A program made the translations under genes and the position numbers. The notes beneath the pieces are model-generated. The model was not told where the DNA came from. It searched no databases and saw only the letters and a program-made list of their open reading frames with translations. Of a DNA stretch of 64,000 nt, positions 37,001-44,793 are shown piece by piece (the stretch's first letter is position 1; every line of letters begins with the position of its first letter). The DNA is from JAGNRR01 sp964409905. Lineage in GTDB: Bacteria > Bacteroidota > Bacteroidia > Chitinophagales > Chitinophagaceae. The stretch is from assembly GCA_964409905.1 (NCBI GenBank), contig CAYPET010000006.1:48111-112110 (forward strand). Reading direction: 5' to 3'.

Positions 37001-38071
37001 CTAATGCAACGCATTCATTCAGTTGATGTAGTATTTACTGCTGATAAGAGTCTATGGACGAAATGCCCTGTAATTGAAATGACCGATCATGTATCTGCAA
37101 CACCTTTTGGTGAAGGTGGTCAATTCAAATATAATATAAGAAGACACCCAGCTTGGGATAAAGGCTTTGATGCACAAGGGAATCCTACTTATCATCCTAC
37201 TGATAGTGGTTATAGTTGGTTTCCCGGTTACGCAATCAATGTAGAAACAGGCGAAAGGTTAAATATTATCTTTGGAGAAGAGTCATATAACGGTCAGGAC
37301 AATGGCAATGATATGATTTGGAATCCAACAGCCAGAGCGTTTGACCCCGTTAATTTTGATTTGAAATGGGGTGGTAAACATCTTGTTTATATACAAGATA
37401 CAAAATATGATGAAGGGAATTTTACTCTTTCAAAATTACGTGCTGCAAATAATGAGTCAACCCGGGGGTCTGACAATAATGCTAATTTGAATGAAGTATA
37501 CAATACTGTTATGTGGGTAGGAAATGTGCTTTTAACAGGAGCTACCGAATTGGCTAGTTTAAAAGATGGTTTAGTACCTACAGAAACAAAGATTCGTATT
37601 CGAGTAGAAAGACCTTTTGCTAATTATCAGCCTGACCCTTCTACGCCACTTAAAAATGGTGGTTGGCCGTTGTATCAGTTTTCAACGAATGATATAGCGC
37701 CAGCTTCTATTGGTGATGTGAGAAATTCTTACACAAATGATAAGGAAGCCTTATTGGATAGAATACAACCTGTACCTAATCCTTATTATGCATTTAGTCA
37801 GTATGAAGCAAATAGATTAGATAATCGTATTAAAATAATCAACTTGCCAGAAAAAGCAACGATTAATATTTATACTATTGATGGTACGCTTATCAGAACA
37901 TTGCAGAAGAATGATCCTAATACAAGCTTTATTGATTGGGATTTGAAAAACAACAAAAATATTCCAATTGCTAGCGGAATGTATTTGTTACATGTTAACA
38001 TCGAAGGTATTGGTGAAAAAGTAATCAAATGGTTTGGAGCAATGCGACCCGTTGATATTACAAGCCTTTAA
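34025..38071 (+). CDS. Very large secreted protein with FlgD/T9SS-like C-terminal domain
   Basis: A 1348-residue exported protein, signal peptide at 1-20 (KKVILSAASLLIAASLWALP). The body is rich in Asp, Asn, Tyr and Trp and reads like a surface-exposed beta-structured protein, with repeated DINNDNVYNWLDGDYPD-like acidic segments that could bind calcium. The last 95 residues (VPNPYYAFSQYEA ... LPEKATINIYTIDGTLIRTLQ ... ASGMYLLHVN) form a FlgD-like Ig fold of the kind that ends many T9SS cargo proteins, although the final residues (GAMRPVDITSL) differ from the usual Lys-rich tail. It lies 27 nt after the TonB receptor and 36 nt before the PorV-like gene. Function unknown. Confidence 0.8.
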   Translation: MKKVILSAASLLIAASLWALPTVGEKRQQPGLNKTAAGCNQGTSTIDLDINNVRARIMSGGDLWWDRAAGVARYAVPKSGNANALFAGSIWIGGIDQSTNDLKVAAQTYRSRGNDYWTGPLDEFNGASIDFQTCSDWDRFWKINRADINLFKDMAELCNNDPNCIFANSANVPDVIKEWPGRNSTNAVGASGGTITVPDRQMAPFIDVNNDNVYNWLDGDYPDILGDQYIWYVFNDKGDAKTQTQSDAIGVEIHLGAFAFATADCLNDATFYNYRVHNWSTSLIDSAYMATWTDADMGYAFDDYIGCDTARGLGILYNGDGYDETPTGYGYDIPMVGVDFFRGPRIDNPNYDPNGPDKRKYLELKMSVFTYFNNGNGRDGDPTIKNEFYNYMTGSWRDGSRFVWGCDPLSGGGANAASVFPDDPCRGGISEPDCNRAPFDRRFVHSAGPFQLVPGIVPSDVTIGCVWVPSAGAGKSACFSKILVCDDKAQDLFDNDFQLPYGPQAPDLKISPLDKTLVFEISNPASSNNEGEGYGTNFSDPKFLESTAKAVKRLTPYPDSLYKFEGYIVYQLKNASVAFSDIRSKDGSINTDVARIVYQADKKNHITDLMNFVIDPEISDQYYIPKLMVSGANEGIKHSFVLKEDAFATGTAKQFVNYKTYYFMAVAYAYNKFDNDDIDPPGSTPASSENDFDPQNAGNTQDVQYLESRTDGRELPIKVIAATPHPANDSLYVQTYAEYGTGIQLTQIEGKGNGGRELELTQESIQTILYGGNNQDFTPTYQAGKGPADLYVVNPNAIIPGNYELSLNVRDAFPAPNESLGARGDSTFWQIKNVTTGDIIYSNHSIAEYNDQLLRKYSASGKEYEDWGMSLGMRQVLRPGDNDSIGENAFITSTITFADINRPWLGGIADAEGQSFNNWIRSGEATSEDPIRLPNSLECDMNDWTFPADRIEKYEDVIFGTWAPYVMTNKTDKSECGNGVSYSRLVTRILNQLMQRIHSVDVVFTADKSLWTKCPVIEMTDHVSATPFGEGGQFKYNIRRHPAWDKGFDAQGNPTYHPTDSGYSWFPGYAINVETGERLNIIFGEESYNGQDNGNDMIWNPTARAFDPVNFDLKWGGKHLVYIQDTKYDEGNFTLSKLRAANNESTRGSDNNANLNEVYNTVMWVGNVLLTGATELASLKDGLVPTETKIRIRVERPFANYQPDPSTPLKNGGWPLYQFSTNDIAPASIGDVRNSYTNDKEALLDRIQPVPNPYYAFSQYEANRLDNRIKIINLPEKATINIYTIDGTLIRTLQKNDPNTSFIDWDLKNNKNIPIASGMYLLHVNIEGIGEKVIKWFGAMRPVDITSL

Positions 38072-38107
38072 TTTAAATTGAATCAAGAAAATAACGATAG
38101 TAATCCC

Positions 38108-39262
38108 ATGAGAATTAAAAAACAATTATCATTCCTATTTTGCCTGATATTATTAGCGAACACGACTTGGGCCGGTAACAGAGATCGTTCTGGACAAGCA
38201 GGTGCTGGCGAGCTACTAATTAATCCATGGGCAGCATCCAATGGTTTATTTGCGCTAAACGTGGCAAATGTTAAAGGTTTGGAAGCGATGAAAAATAACA
38301 TCGGAGGTTTATCTCAAATAAATTATACCGAAATTGGGCTTTCACATTCGCGTTATCTTGCAGGTTCTGGCATGAGTGTTAGTAATGTGGGCGTAGCCCA
38401 ACCGGTAGGAGAGACTGCAGTATTCGGCGTAAATATTATGACCTTTGGATTTGGTGAAATTCCTATTACTACTGTAGATAATCCTCAAGGTGGTATTGGA
38501 GCATATAAGCCTTCATTTTTTAACGCAACACTAGGGTACTCTAAGAGATTTTCTGAAAGTATGAGTGCAGGGTTAGGATTAACCTTTGTAAACGAAGCGG
38601 TTACTAATATTCGCGCGAATGCTTTGGGGATTGACGCAGGTATACAATATAAATCTGGTAAAGATGACCGATTTAAAATTGGTATTACATTGCGAAACGT
38701 AGGAACAGATTTGAGATTTAGTGGTGATGGTTTTTCGTTTAATGGTAATGACCCAACGGGTGTTCAAGAGATAACAGTACAGCAGCGTAGTGAGCGTTTC
38801 CAATTGCCATCACAACTTTCTATTGGAGTATCATATGACATATACCTAGATGAAGGAAATAAAGAACTCGATGAAAATGGAAATCCAACGGACTCGGACT
38901 ATAAACCAAAACATAGACTAACACCAATGTTTAGCTTTAAATCCAATTCGTTCTCTAAGGATTGGCTGGGCTTGGCTGCAGAGTATGCTTATATGGAGAA
39001 ATTCTATTTACGTGCTGCCTATCGTTATGAAGCAGATATTTTATCAGAAAGTAACAATACAACCTTTTATTCTGGCTTAGCAGCCGGGATTGGTTTTTTG
39101 ACAAATCTAGGTGCTGATGCAGAAAGCCCAAAATTGGCTTTAGATTATGGTTATAACCATACACGTTTTAATAGTGGTTGTCACACGTTTACTCTTCGTA
39201 TAATGTTGGGAGGAGATAAGGGTGCTGCTGAGGATATAGGTGAACTTGAAGATATAGAATAA
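38108..39262 (+). CDS. PorV/PorQ-family outer-membrane beta-barrel protein
   Basis: A 384-residue protein. The start at ATG 38108 gives a signal peptide (RIKKQLSFLFCLILLANTTWA); a TTG at 38078 would add ten residues ahead of it. Typical family features are the early AGAGELLINPWAASNGLFALNVA, the glycine-rich transmembrane strands, and LALDYGYNHTRFNSGCHTFTLRIML at the end. PorV is the T9SS shuttle that carries cargo from the translocon to the attachment complex; paralogues such as this one are often encoded beside their cargo. Whether it serves the preceding protein is inference. It is followed by a terminator. Confidence 0.85.
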   Translation: MRIKKQLSFLFCLILLANTTWAGNRDRSGQAGAGELLINPWAASNGLFALNVANVKGLEAMKNNIGGLSQINYTEIGLSHSRYLAGSGMSVSNVGVAQPVGETAVFGVNIMTFGFGEIPITTVDNPQGGIGAYKPSFFNATLGYSKRFSESMSAGLGLTFVNEAVTNIRANALGIDAGIQYKSGKDDRFKIGITLRNVGTDLRFSGDGFSFNGNDPTGVQEITVQQRSERFQLPSQLSIGVSYDIYLDEGNKELDENGNPTDSDYKPKHRLTPMFSFKSNSFSKDWLGLAAEYAYMEKFYLRAAYRYEADILSESNNTTFYSGLAAGIGFLTNLGADAESPKLALDYGYNHTRFNSGCHTFTLRIMLGGDKGAAEDIGELEDIE

Positions 39263-39281
39263 TAAAAACTATAAAAACAGA

Positions 39282-39315
39282 AACAACGCTTTCTTAATAA
39301 GGAAGCGTTGTTTTA
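39282..39315 (+). terminator. Rho-independent terminator after the PorV-like gene
   Basis: Ten-pair stem AACAACGCTT / AAGCGTTGTT around a short AT loop, followed by a T-rich run. It ends the TonB receptor/secreted protein/PorV block. Confidence 0.85.
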
Positions 39316-39346
39316 TTTAATATAACTACCTAAATTTAATCAGATC

Positions 39347-39820
39347 ATGAGCAATATAACTTACGTTACTAAGGAAACTTTTGAGCAAATGAAGGCCGAA
39401 TTGAAGCAGCTCAAAACAGTTGGTCGGGCGGCAATATCCAGTGCAATAGCAGAGGCCAGAGAAAAAGGCGACTTGAAAGAAAATGCTGAATATGATGCTG
39501 CGAAAGAGGCTCAAGGTATGCATGAGGCAAAAATTGCCAAACTTGAAAGTGCATTGGCAAACTCAAGGGTATTGGATCCAACGGGTATTGATTTAAGTAA
39601 GGTGACTATTTTGAACAAAGTCAAAATAACCAATTTGAATAATAATAAATCTGTCACTTATCAGATAGTATCGGAAAATGAAGCTGATTTAAAATTGAAG
39701 AAAATATCCATTAACTCGCCAATTGCAATGGGTTTAATGGGTAAAGCAGTAGGGGATGTTGCCGATGTTCAAACACCCGGTGGGATTATACAATTCAGAA
39801 TTGATGAAATTAGTATTTAA
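39347..39820 (+). CDS. greA: Transcription elongation factor GreA
   Basis: Rescues backtracked RNA polymerase by stimulating transcript cleavage. 157 residues, the family length. The N-terminal coiled coil has the acidic tip (SAIAEAREKGDLKENAEYDAAKEAQ), with the Asp and Glu that enter the polymerase channel, and the C-terminal FKBP-like domain ends in TPGGIIQFRIDEISI. The HIT gene follows after 2 nt. Confidence 0.95.
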   Translation: MSNITYVTKETFEQMKAELKQLKTVGRAAISSAIAEAREKGDLKENAEYDAAKEAQGMHEAKIAKLESALANSRVLDPTGIDLSKVTILNKVKITNLNNNKSVTYQIVSENEADLKLKKISINSPIAMGLMGKAVGDVADVQTPGGIIQFRIDEISI

Positions 39821-39822
39821 GC

Positions 39823-40218
39823 ATGAGTACTATATTTTCGAAGATTATTCAACGGGAGGTGCCTGCCTATATTATCAAGGAAGATGATGATTTTATTGCT
39901 TTCTTGGATGTTTTCCCATTAAAAAAAGGGCACACTTTGGTTGTGCCAAAGGTAGAGGTGGATAATATTTTTGATTTGAATAATGAGTTGCTGAATCGAT
40001 TTTTTGTTTTTGTTCGGCCCATAGCCAAAGCTATTGAGGCATCATTTCAATGTAACCGCTGTGGAATAGCCGTTATTGGTTTGGAAGTTCCGCATGCCCA
40101 TATGCATCTTGTACCAATCAATACAGCGAACGATTTAAATTTTACTCAAAGTAAACTTTCTTTAACTGATTTGGAAATGAGTGAGATTCAAAAAATAATA
40201 CTTACGCATCTTCATTAG
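39823..40218 (+). CDS. HIT-family protein (histidine triad hydrolase)
   Basis: A 131-residue nucleotide hydrolase/transferase. The family N-terminus STIFSKIIQREVPAYIIKEDDDFIAFLDVFPLKKGHTLVVPK is complete, and the triad is HAHMH (in VPHAHMHLVPIN, near 92-96). The usual GQ before the triad reads GLEV. It is probably translated with greA. Its last 17 nt overlap the convergent response-regulator gene. Confidence 0.9.
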   Translation: MSTIFSKIIQREVPAYIIKEDDDFIAFLDVFPLKKGHTLVVPKVEVDNIFDLNNELLNRFFVFVRPIAKAIEASFQCNRCGIAVIGLEVPHAHMHLVPINTANDLNFTQSKLSLTDLEMSEIQKIILTHLH

Positions 40219-40933
40219 ATGCATCCTCTTCATGATTCCCTTCTAAGGCAGGATTGATAAATCGAAATCCTACGCCATGTATTGTTTGGATTTCTATTTC
40301 CTGCTCTTCTTTTAAATACTTCCTAATTTTGGTAATGAAAACATCCATACTTCTACCCAAAAAATAATCATCCTTACCCCAAACCTTTGTCAATACCTCT
40401 TCACGTTTTACTACCTTATTAGCGTTTAAACAAAAGAAACGGAGTAAGTCAGCTTCTTTCTGCGTAAGGCGTGTATCAATATTATCACCTTTTATGGTTA
40501 GATTCTCATAATCGAATATTGAAGAACCCAGTTTGAATGTTGTTTCGTCAGTATCTGACCCAATGGTTCGGCGGAGAAAAATGTCAATACGCAATAATAA
40601 TTCTTCCATACTGAAAGGTTTGGTGATATAATCATCAGCACCTGCTTTTAAACCCGCTATTTTATCTTCCTGCATACTTTTAGCTGTAAGAAAAATAATT
40701 GGGATAAAGTCATTTTTTCTTCTGATTTGTTGGGCCAATGTAAATCCATCTTTTATTGGCATCATTACATCAATAAGACATAGGTCATAAAAATTTTTTG
40801 AAAATTGTTGCCAGCCTTGTTGTCCATCTGTTGCAAGAGTTACCTCAAAGCCTTTGTCTTCAAGCGCATCTTTTATCACAAACCCTAGGGACGAGTCATC
40901 TTCTACAAGGAGTATTTGTACTTTTTGTGGCAT
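40202..40933 (-). CDS. OmpR-family response regulator (RprY-like)
   Basis: A 243-residue two-component regulator. Receiver domain at about 5-120 (LLVEDDSSLGFV, phospho-acceptor Asp in LCLIDVMMPIKDG, Lys in YITKPFSMEE) and a winged-helix DNA-binding domain at about 135-230 (LTQKEADLLRFF, VFITKIRKYL, IHGVGFRF). It starts directly after the kinase gene stops, in a ruvC-kinase-regulator order, and the pair resembles the Bacteroides RprXY system. Target genes unknown. Confidence 0.93.
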   Translation of the reverse strand: MPQKVQILLVEDDSSLGFVIKDALEDKGFEVTLATDGQQGWQQFSKNFYDLCLIDVMMPIKDGFTLAQQIRRKNDFIPIIFLTAKSMQEDKIAGLKAGADDYITKPFSMEELLLRIDIFLRRTIGSDTDETTFKLGSSIFDYENLTIKGDNIDTRLTQKEADLLRFFCLNANKVVKREEVLTKVWGKDDYFLGRSMDVFITKIRKYLKEEQEIEIQTIHGVGFRFINPALEGNHEEDASNEDA

Positions 40934-42217
40934 CTATCTCTTATTTATAGGCATAAATATACTAAAAGTACTACCTTTTCCAAGTGTACTTTGCGCGCTA
41001 ATTTTTCCACCATGACGTTCGCATATCAAACGGACATAGTTTAATCCTAAACCAAAGCCTTTAACATTGTGCACATTGCCAGTAGGTACTCTATAAAATC
41101 GTTTGAAAATGTTTTTTAAATTTTCGGGGCTAATGCCTATGCCATTGTCTTGAATTTGAATATTTAACTTATCATCAATTGTGGTGATGTTAATTTTTAT
41201 CATTGGTACTTGTTCGCAATATTTAATAGCATTGTCCAACAAATTGCCAATAACGTTCTTTAGGTGAAGTTTATCAGCATATATCCGTACGTCTTCATCG
41301 CTAAAATGAATATCAAGTTGCCCCCCGCGCGATCTTATCAAGGGTGCATATGTTTTTTCTGTAATTTCATCTACCAATTCTTTTACTTTTACCCACTCTT
41401 TGTTTAACTCGATATTTCCTTTTTTACTTTTAGCCATATGCAATACGCGCTCTACTTGTTTAGTTAAATGTGCAGTTTCGTTTGATACAATGGTGGCATA
41501 ATTCAATAATCTTTGTGGATTATTGATAATGTTTGGATTTTTTAAAACCTCTGAAGCGATTTTAATTGTGGCCAATGGCGTTTTAAATTCGTGCGTCATA
41601 TTGTTTACAAAGTTTTTCTGAATCTCGCTCAATCGTTTTTGACGGAAAATGATAAATAAGGCATAACCCAGGATGACCAATACAAGAAAAAGCAGCGCTG
41701 TAGATATTAGCCATTTATACATTTCTTTAGACAAGAAAACATTCCTATGCGGGAATTGCACAGCAAAGTAGTTTCGCTCACTATGCGAAAGTGGGAATCC
41801 CTTTACCACATCTTTCGTATCACCTATTCGTTCTTTGCTCATATAGACAAAGCGACTTGTTTTGATTTCTTTATCATCGCAGCTATAGATGGCATATTCA
41901 AAATCTGTATTGATAGAGAGATTTCCAAATTCGCGTATTAATAATTCTTCTAAAGCAACAGGATTAATCAGCTCACCAATTTCTACTGTAAAAAACAGTT
42001 CACTTTCTTTTTTAGCTAAATCAATATAAGGAGAATAATTGTTGTTGGCACGAAGCAAGCCACCAGCAACGCGATTCAGTGCTTCTTTTACCTTGCTGTC
42101 AAATATCTTACGTTCTACTTCATATGAAGATTTAACCCAATACAATTGTGTAGCCAACATTAGTATTGCTGTTATCACAGAGAGTATAAAAATGACGCGC
42201 AGATTCCGATTGCTCAT
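40934..42217 (-). CDS. Membrane sensor histidine kinase (RprX-like)
   Basis: A 427-residue kinase. Two membrane segments (about 8-28 and 168-190) flank a periplasmic sensor loop of about 140 residues. The HisKA phospho-acceptor is in MTHEFKTPLATIK near residue 208; the ATPase has NLLDNAIKYCE, DNGIGI and GFGLGLNYV. It overlaps neither neighbour: 3 nt follow ruvC, and the regulator begins at the next base, so kinase and regulator are a matched pair. Confidence 0.93.
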   Translation of the reverse strand: MSNRNLRVIFILSVITAILMLATQLYWVKSSYEVERKIFDSKVKEALNRVAGGLLRANNNYSPYIDLAKKESELFFTVEIGELINPVALEELLIREFGNLSINTDFEYAIYSCDDKEIKTSRFVYMSKERIGDTKDVVKGFPLSHSERNYFAVQFPHRNVFLSKEMYKWLISTALLFLVLVILGYALFIIFRQKRLSEIQKNFVNNMTHEFKTPLATIKIASEVLKNPNIINNPQRLLNYATIVSNETAHLTKQVERVLHMAKSKKGNIELNKEWVKVKELVDEITEKTYAPLIRSRGGQLDIHFSDEDVRIYADKLHLKNVIGNLLDNAIKYCEQVPMIKINITTIDDKLNIQIQDNGIGISPENLKNIFKRFYRVPTGNVHNVKGFGLGLNYVRLICERHGGKISAQSTLGKGSTFSIFMPINKR

Positions 42218-42220
42218 GTA

Positions 42221-42787
42221 TTATTTTTTTGTTTTTATCCGGTCTGGGTTTTCTTTTAAAAATTTATCCCATCCTTGATTGGTTGTTGCGGATACGCTGG
42301 GAAAGCGACTTTGAAAATGATGGCAAAGGGCTACAGCTATGGCATCAGAAGCATCCAGATATTGCGTTGATTCTTCAAACTTCAATATTTTTTGTAAAGT
42401 ACGCCAAACCTGTTCTTTGCTCGCATTACCATTCCCTGTGACAGATTGTTTTACTTTCTTTGGGGAGTACTCTTGCATCGGTATATTTGATTGCATGGCT
42501 GCAGCCATAGCAACACCTTGAGCGCGGCCCAGCTTGAGCATACTCTGTACATTTTTGCCGAAAAAAGGCGCCTCAATGGCACAGGCTGTAGGTTTGTACT
42601 CGGCACATAATTCGGCCACGCGCTTATAGATTTTATATAATCGTTCTGAGGTTTCGTTATACTTGCCTAATTTCAATACGCCCATTTCTATAATGCTCAT
42701 ATGATTTGATTTTACAAGTATTAAACCATAGCCCATTACCACGCTTCCTGGATCTATTCCTAAAATTATCTGTTCACTAGTAGCCAT
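42221..42787 (-). CDS. ruvC: Crossover junction endodeoxyribonuclease RuvC
   Basis: Holliday-junction resolvase, 188 residues. The four catalytic acids are visible in IILGIDPGSVVMGYG, AIEAPFFGKNVQS, and DASDAIAVALCHH. The frame is open for 24 more codons (to 42859), giving a hydrophobic stretch foreign to the family, so the ATG at 42787 was chosen. ruvAB are not in the window. It heads the run with the two-component genes. Confidence 0.95.
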   Translation of the reverse strand: MATSEQIILGIDPGSVVMGYGLILVKSNHMSIIEMGVLKLGKYNETSERLYKIYKRVAELCAEYKPTACAIEAPFFGKNVQSMLKLGRAQGVAMAAAMQSNIPMQEYSPKKVKQSVTGNGNASKEQVWRTLQKILKFEESTQYLDASDAIAVALCHHFQSRFPSVSATTNQGWDKFLKENPDRIKTKK

Positions 42788-42937
42788 TGACGATAGTAAA
42801 AATACAATTTTGGTAGCTAGTAAGATTGATCGCGATAGAATAAAAAACAAAGCTTTCAAGCACTTAGTACGCTATACGTTAGGTGACTAAAAAAATCTTT
42901 TTTACATTCAGCCAAATGATTCCCTAATTTTACACTT

Positions 42938-43909
42938 TTGGCCTTAAGCAGAAATAATAAGCGAAATATTAAAATAGCCCTGGGGGCTGTTTTGTTCATA
43001 TGGTTGACTTATTCATTGTATCATCAGATACAATCCCAGGAAAACCTGCAGGATTCTATTCATACCTTATTTGAGGAATGGTCATGGGCAAAGATTTTCG
43101 CACTGCTATTGGTATTACTCCTCATGATTTTTAATTGGGCCATTGAAAGTGTGAAATGGCAAATGTTATTGAGACATACCGAGCAGTTAAGTGTTGCAGC
43201 AGCATATCAGTCTGTGCTCATGGGGTTAGCGGTATCTATCGTTACACCAAACCGCATTGGCGAATATCTTGGACGGATACTTTATCTTAAAAATACGAAC
43301 AAATTAACCGGAATATCCATAACCATTATAGGCAGTTTTGCGCAAATGTTAGTGACCAGTTTTTTTGGTGTACTTGGACTGATATTCTATTTATATGCTG
43401 TTCAACAGTCATTTTTTTTATATGCACTTCTTGCATTGAGTTTATTGATGGCAGTTGTAATGCTTTACATATTATTTCATTTGGATGTGCTCGTTGCTTT
43501 TTGTAAAAATGTACCATTATTAAAAAAAATAAGTGTGTACGTCGAGGTTATTAAACGTTACGAGAAAAGTACACTAATAAAACTTATACTTTATGCCATT
43601 GCACGTTATGTGGTATACTCTGTTCAGTTTTATATACTGCTGTATGTCACTCATCAATACTTCTTGCCTGCTAAAACATTTGCCGGCATTTGGTTGTTGT
43701 ATTGGATAATAGCGGTTGTGCCTTCTTTTGTTATAGCAGATGTTGGTGTGCGGGGTAAAACGGCTGTAACTTTTTTGGCCTTTGTAAGCGGCAATGCCTT
43801 GGCTATTCTTGTATCAAGTGTGTTGTTATGGTTTATTAATTTAATCTTACCCGCGCTTGTTGGATGTGTTTTTGTTTTTCGTATTCGTCTCTTTGATAAT
43901 GACGAGTAG
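42938..43909 (+). CDS. Integral membrane protein, YbhN / LPG-synthase transmembrane family
   Basis: A 323-residue inner-membrane protein with about eight transmembrane segments. The conserved loops MGLAVSIVTPNRIGEYLGRILYL and IADVGVRGKTAVTF match the flippase-like domain of the lysylphosphatidylglycerol synthase/YbhN group. No cytoplasmic aminoacyl-transfer domain is present. There is no ATG near the N-terminus; TTG at 42938 is the only start compatible with the charged segment SRNNKRNIK ahead of the first membrane helix. Likely role in lipid or polyprenol transport, not proven. Confidence 0.82.
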   Translation: MALSRNNKRNIKIALGAVLFIWLTYSLYHQIQSQENLQDSIHTLFEEWSWAKIFALLLVLLLMIFNWAIESVKWQMLLRHTEQLSVAAAYQSVLMGLAVSIVTPNRIGEYLGRILYLKNTNKLTGISITIIGSFAQMLVTSFFGVLGLIFYLYAVQQSFFLYALLALSLLMAVVMLYILFHLDVLVAFCKNVPLLKKISVYVEVIKRYEKSTLIKLILYAIARYVVYSVQFYILLYVTHQYFLPAKTFAGIWLLYWIIAVVPSFVIADVGVRGKTAVTFLAFVSGNALAILVSSVLLWFINLILPALVGCVFVFRIRLFDNDE

Positions 43910-44008
43910 GTTTAAGCGCACAGTAATCACTACAAATGGGGTGAAATGTGGAGCATTTCCAACTTAATTATTTTATCCTTAACATTTCACTTTTTAAATA
44001 AAAGAGAT

Positions 44009-44016
44009 TACATTTG
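44009..44016 (+). promoter_or_regulatory. -7 promoter element TACATTTG for the beta-barrel gene
   Basis: Exact TAnnTTTG, 24 nt ahead of the ATG at 44041, with TTTC 20 nt upstream as a weak -33. It supports the inner start over 43946. Confidence 0.5.
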
Positions 44017-44040
44017 CCTCAACATAAACTTAACAAACAT

Positions 44041-44722
44041 GAAAAAACTGGTATTATTTACACTGATTCTAATGTGCGCTTTCACATATGATTCTTCAGC
44101 ACAACGTAAGAGAAAAAGAACAGCAACAACACAAGGAAATTGGGTACTACGCGCAGGCATGGGATACAATTCTGACAGAACAACTAATGATTTCAATGAT
44201 TTAGAAACTACCATGAATTCATTCAACTTTACTCCAACACTTACTTACATGGTAATTGACAATTTGGAGGTTGGTGTAAACGTAGGAGTAAACAACTACA
44301 ATAATCGCGTAGAGACTGGTGTAAATAACAGAACCGAAACTAGCGGAACTGGTGTTTCATTTGGTTTGTTTGCTCAAAAATATTTCCCATTGAACAATTG
44401 GTTTGCGTTTCACACCAATGCTAATATTGGTCTAATGACTGGTAGCGAGGAAACTGACAATGTTGTTGGGGCCACAACGACTACTGCAGGTGCAGATTTA
44501 AATGGTGTTATGGGTGGTGTAAACTTCGGTTTCACTTTCACTCCATACAACTCTTTAGGTTTGTTTACTGATTTTGCTGGTCTTAACCTTTCAAACGTTA
44601 AACGTAACCCTGACGGACCTAACAATTCTACAAGCAACACAACTGGTGGCTTCAATGTTGCCCGCAGCCCTATTAACTTAGGTCTTGCTTGGTACTTTGG
44701 TCGTGGTCTTTGGAGAGATTAA
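44041..44722 (+). CDS. Outer-membrane beta-barrel protein
   Basis: A 226-residue exported protein with signal peptide KKLVLFTLILMCAFTYDSSAQ. The body alternates hydrophobic and polar residues (GNWVLRAGMGYNSDRTT, NLEVGVNVGVNNYNNRV, VSFGLFAQKYFPL, NIGLMTGSEE) and ends in an aromatic-rich strand (NLGLAWYFGRGLW), as in eight-stranded OmpA/OmpW-type barrels. The frame from 43946 adds a hydrophobic stretch before the promoter element and was rejected. Function unknown; it stands alone with its own terminator. Confidence 0.85.
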
Positions 44723-44753
44723 TCTTAATGTAATCAATTTATTAATCATAATG

Positions 44754-44783
44754 ACCTCCCCATGTTTTTGGGGAGGTTTTTTT
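44754..44783 (+). terminator. Rho-independent terminator after the beta-barrel gene
   Basis: Perfect eight-pair stem ACCTCCCC / GGGGAGGT, loop ATGTTTTT, followed by seven T. It lies 31 nt after the stop codon. Confidence 0.9.
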
Positions 44784-44793
44784 ATACATTCCT

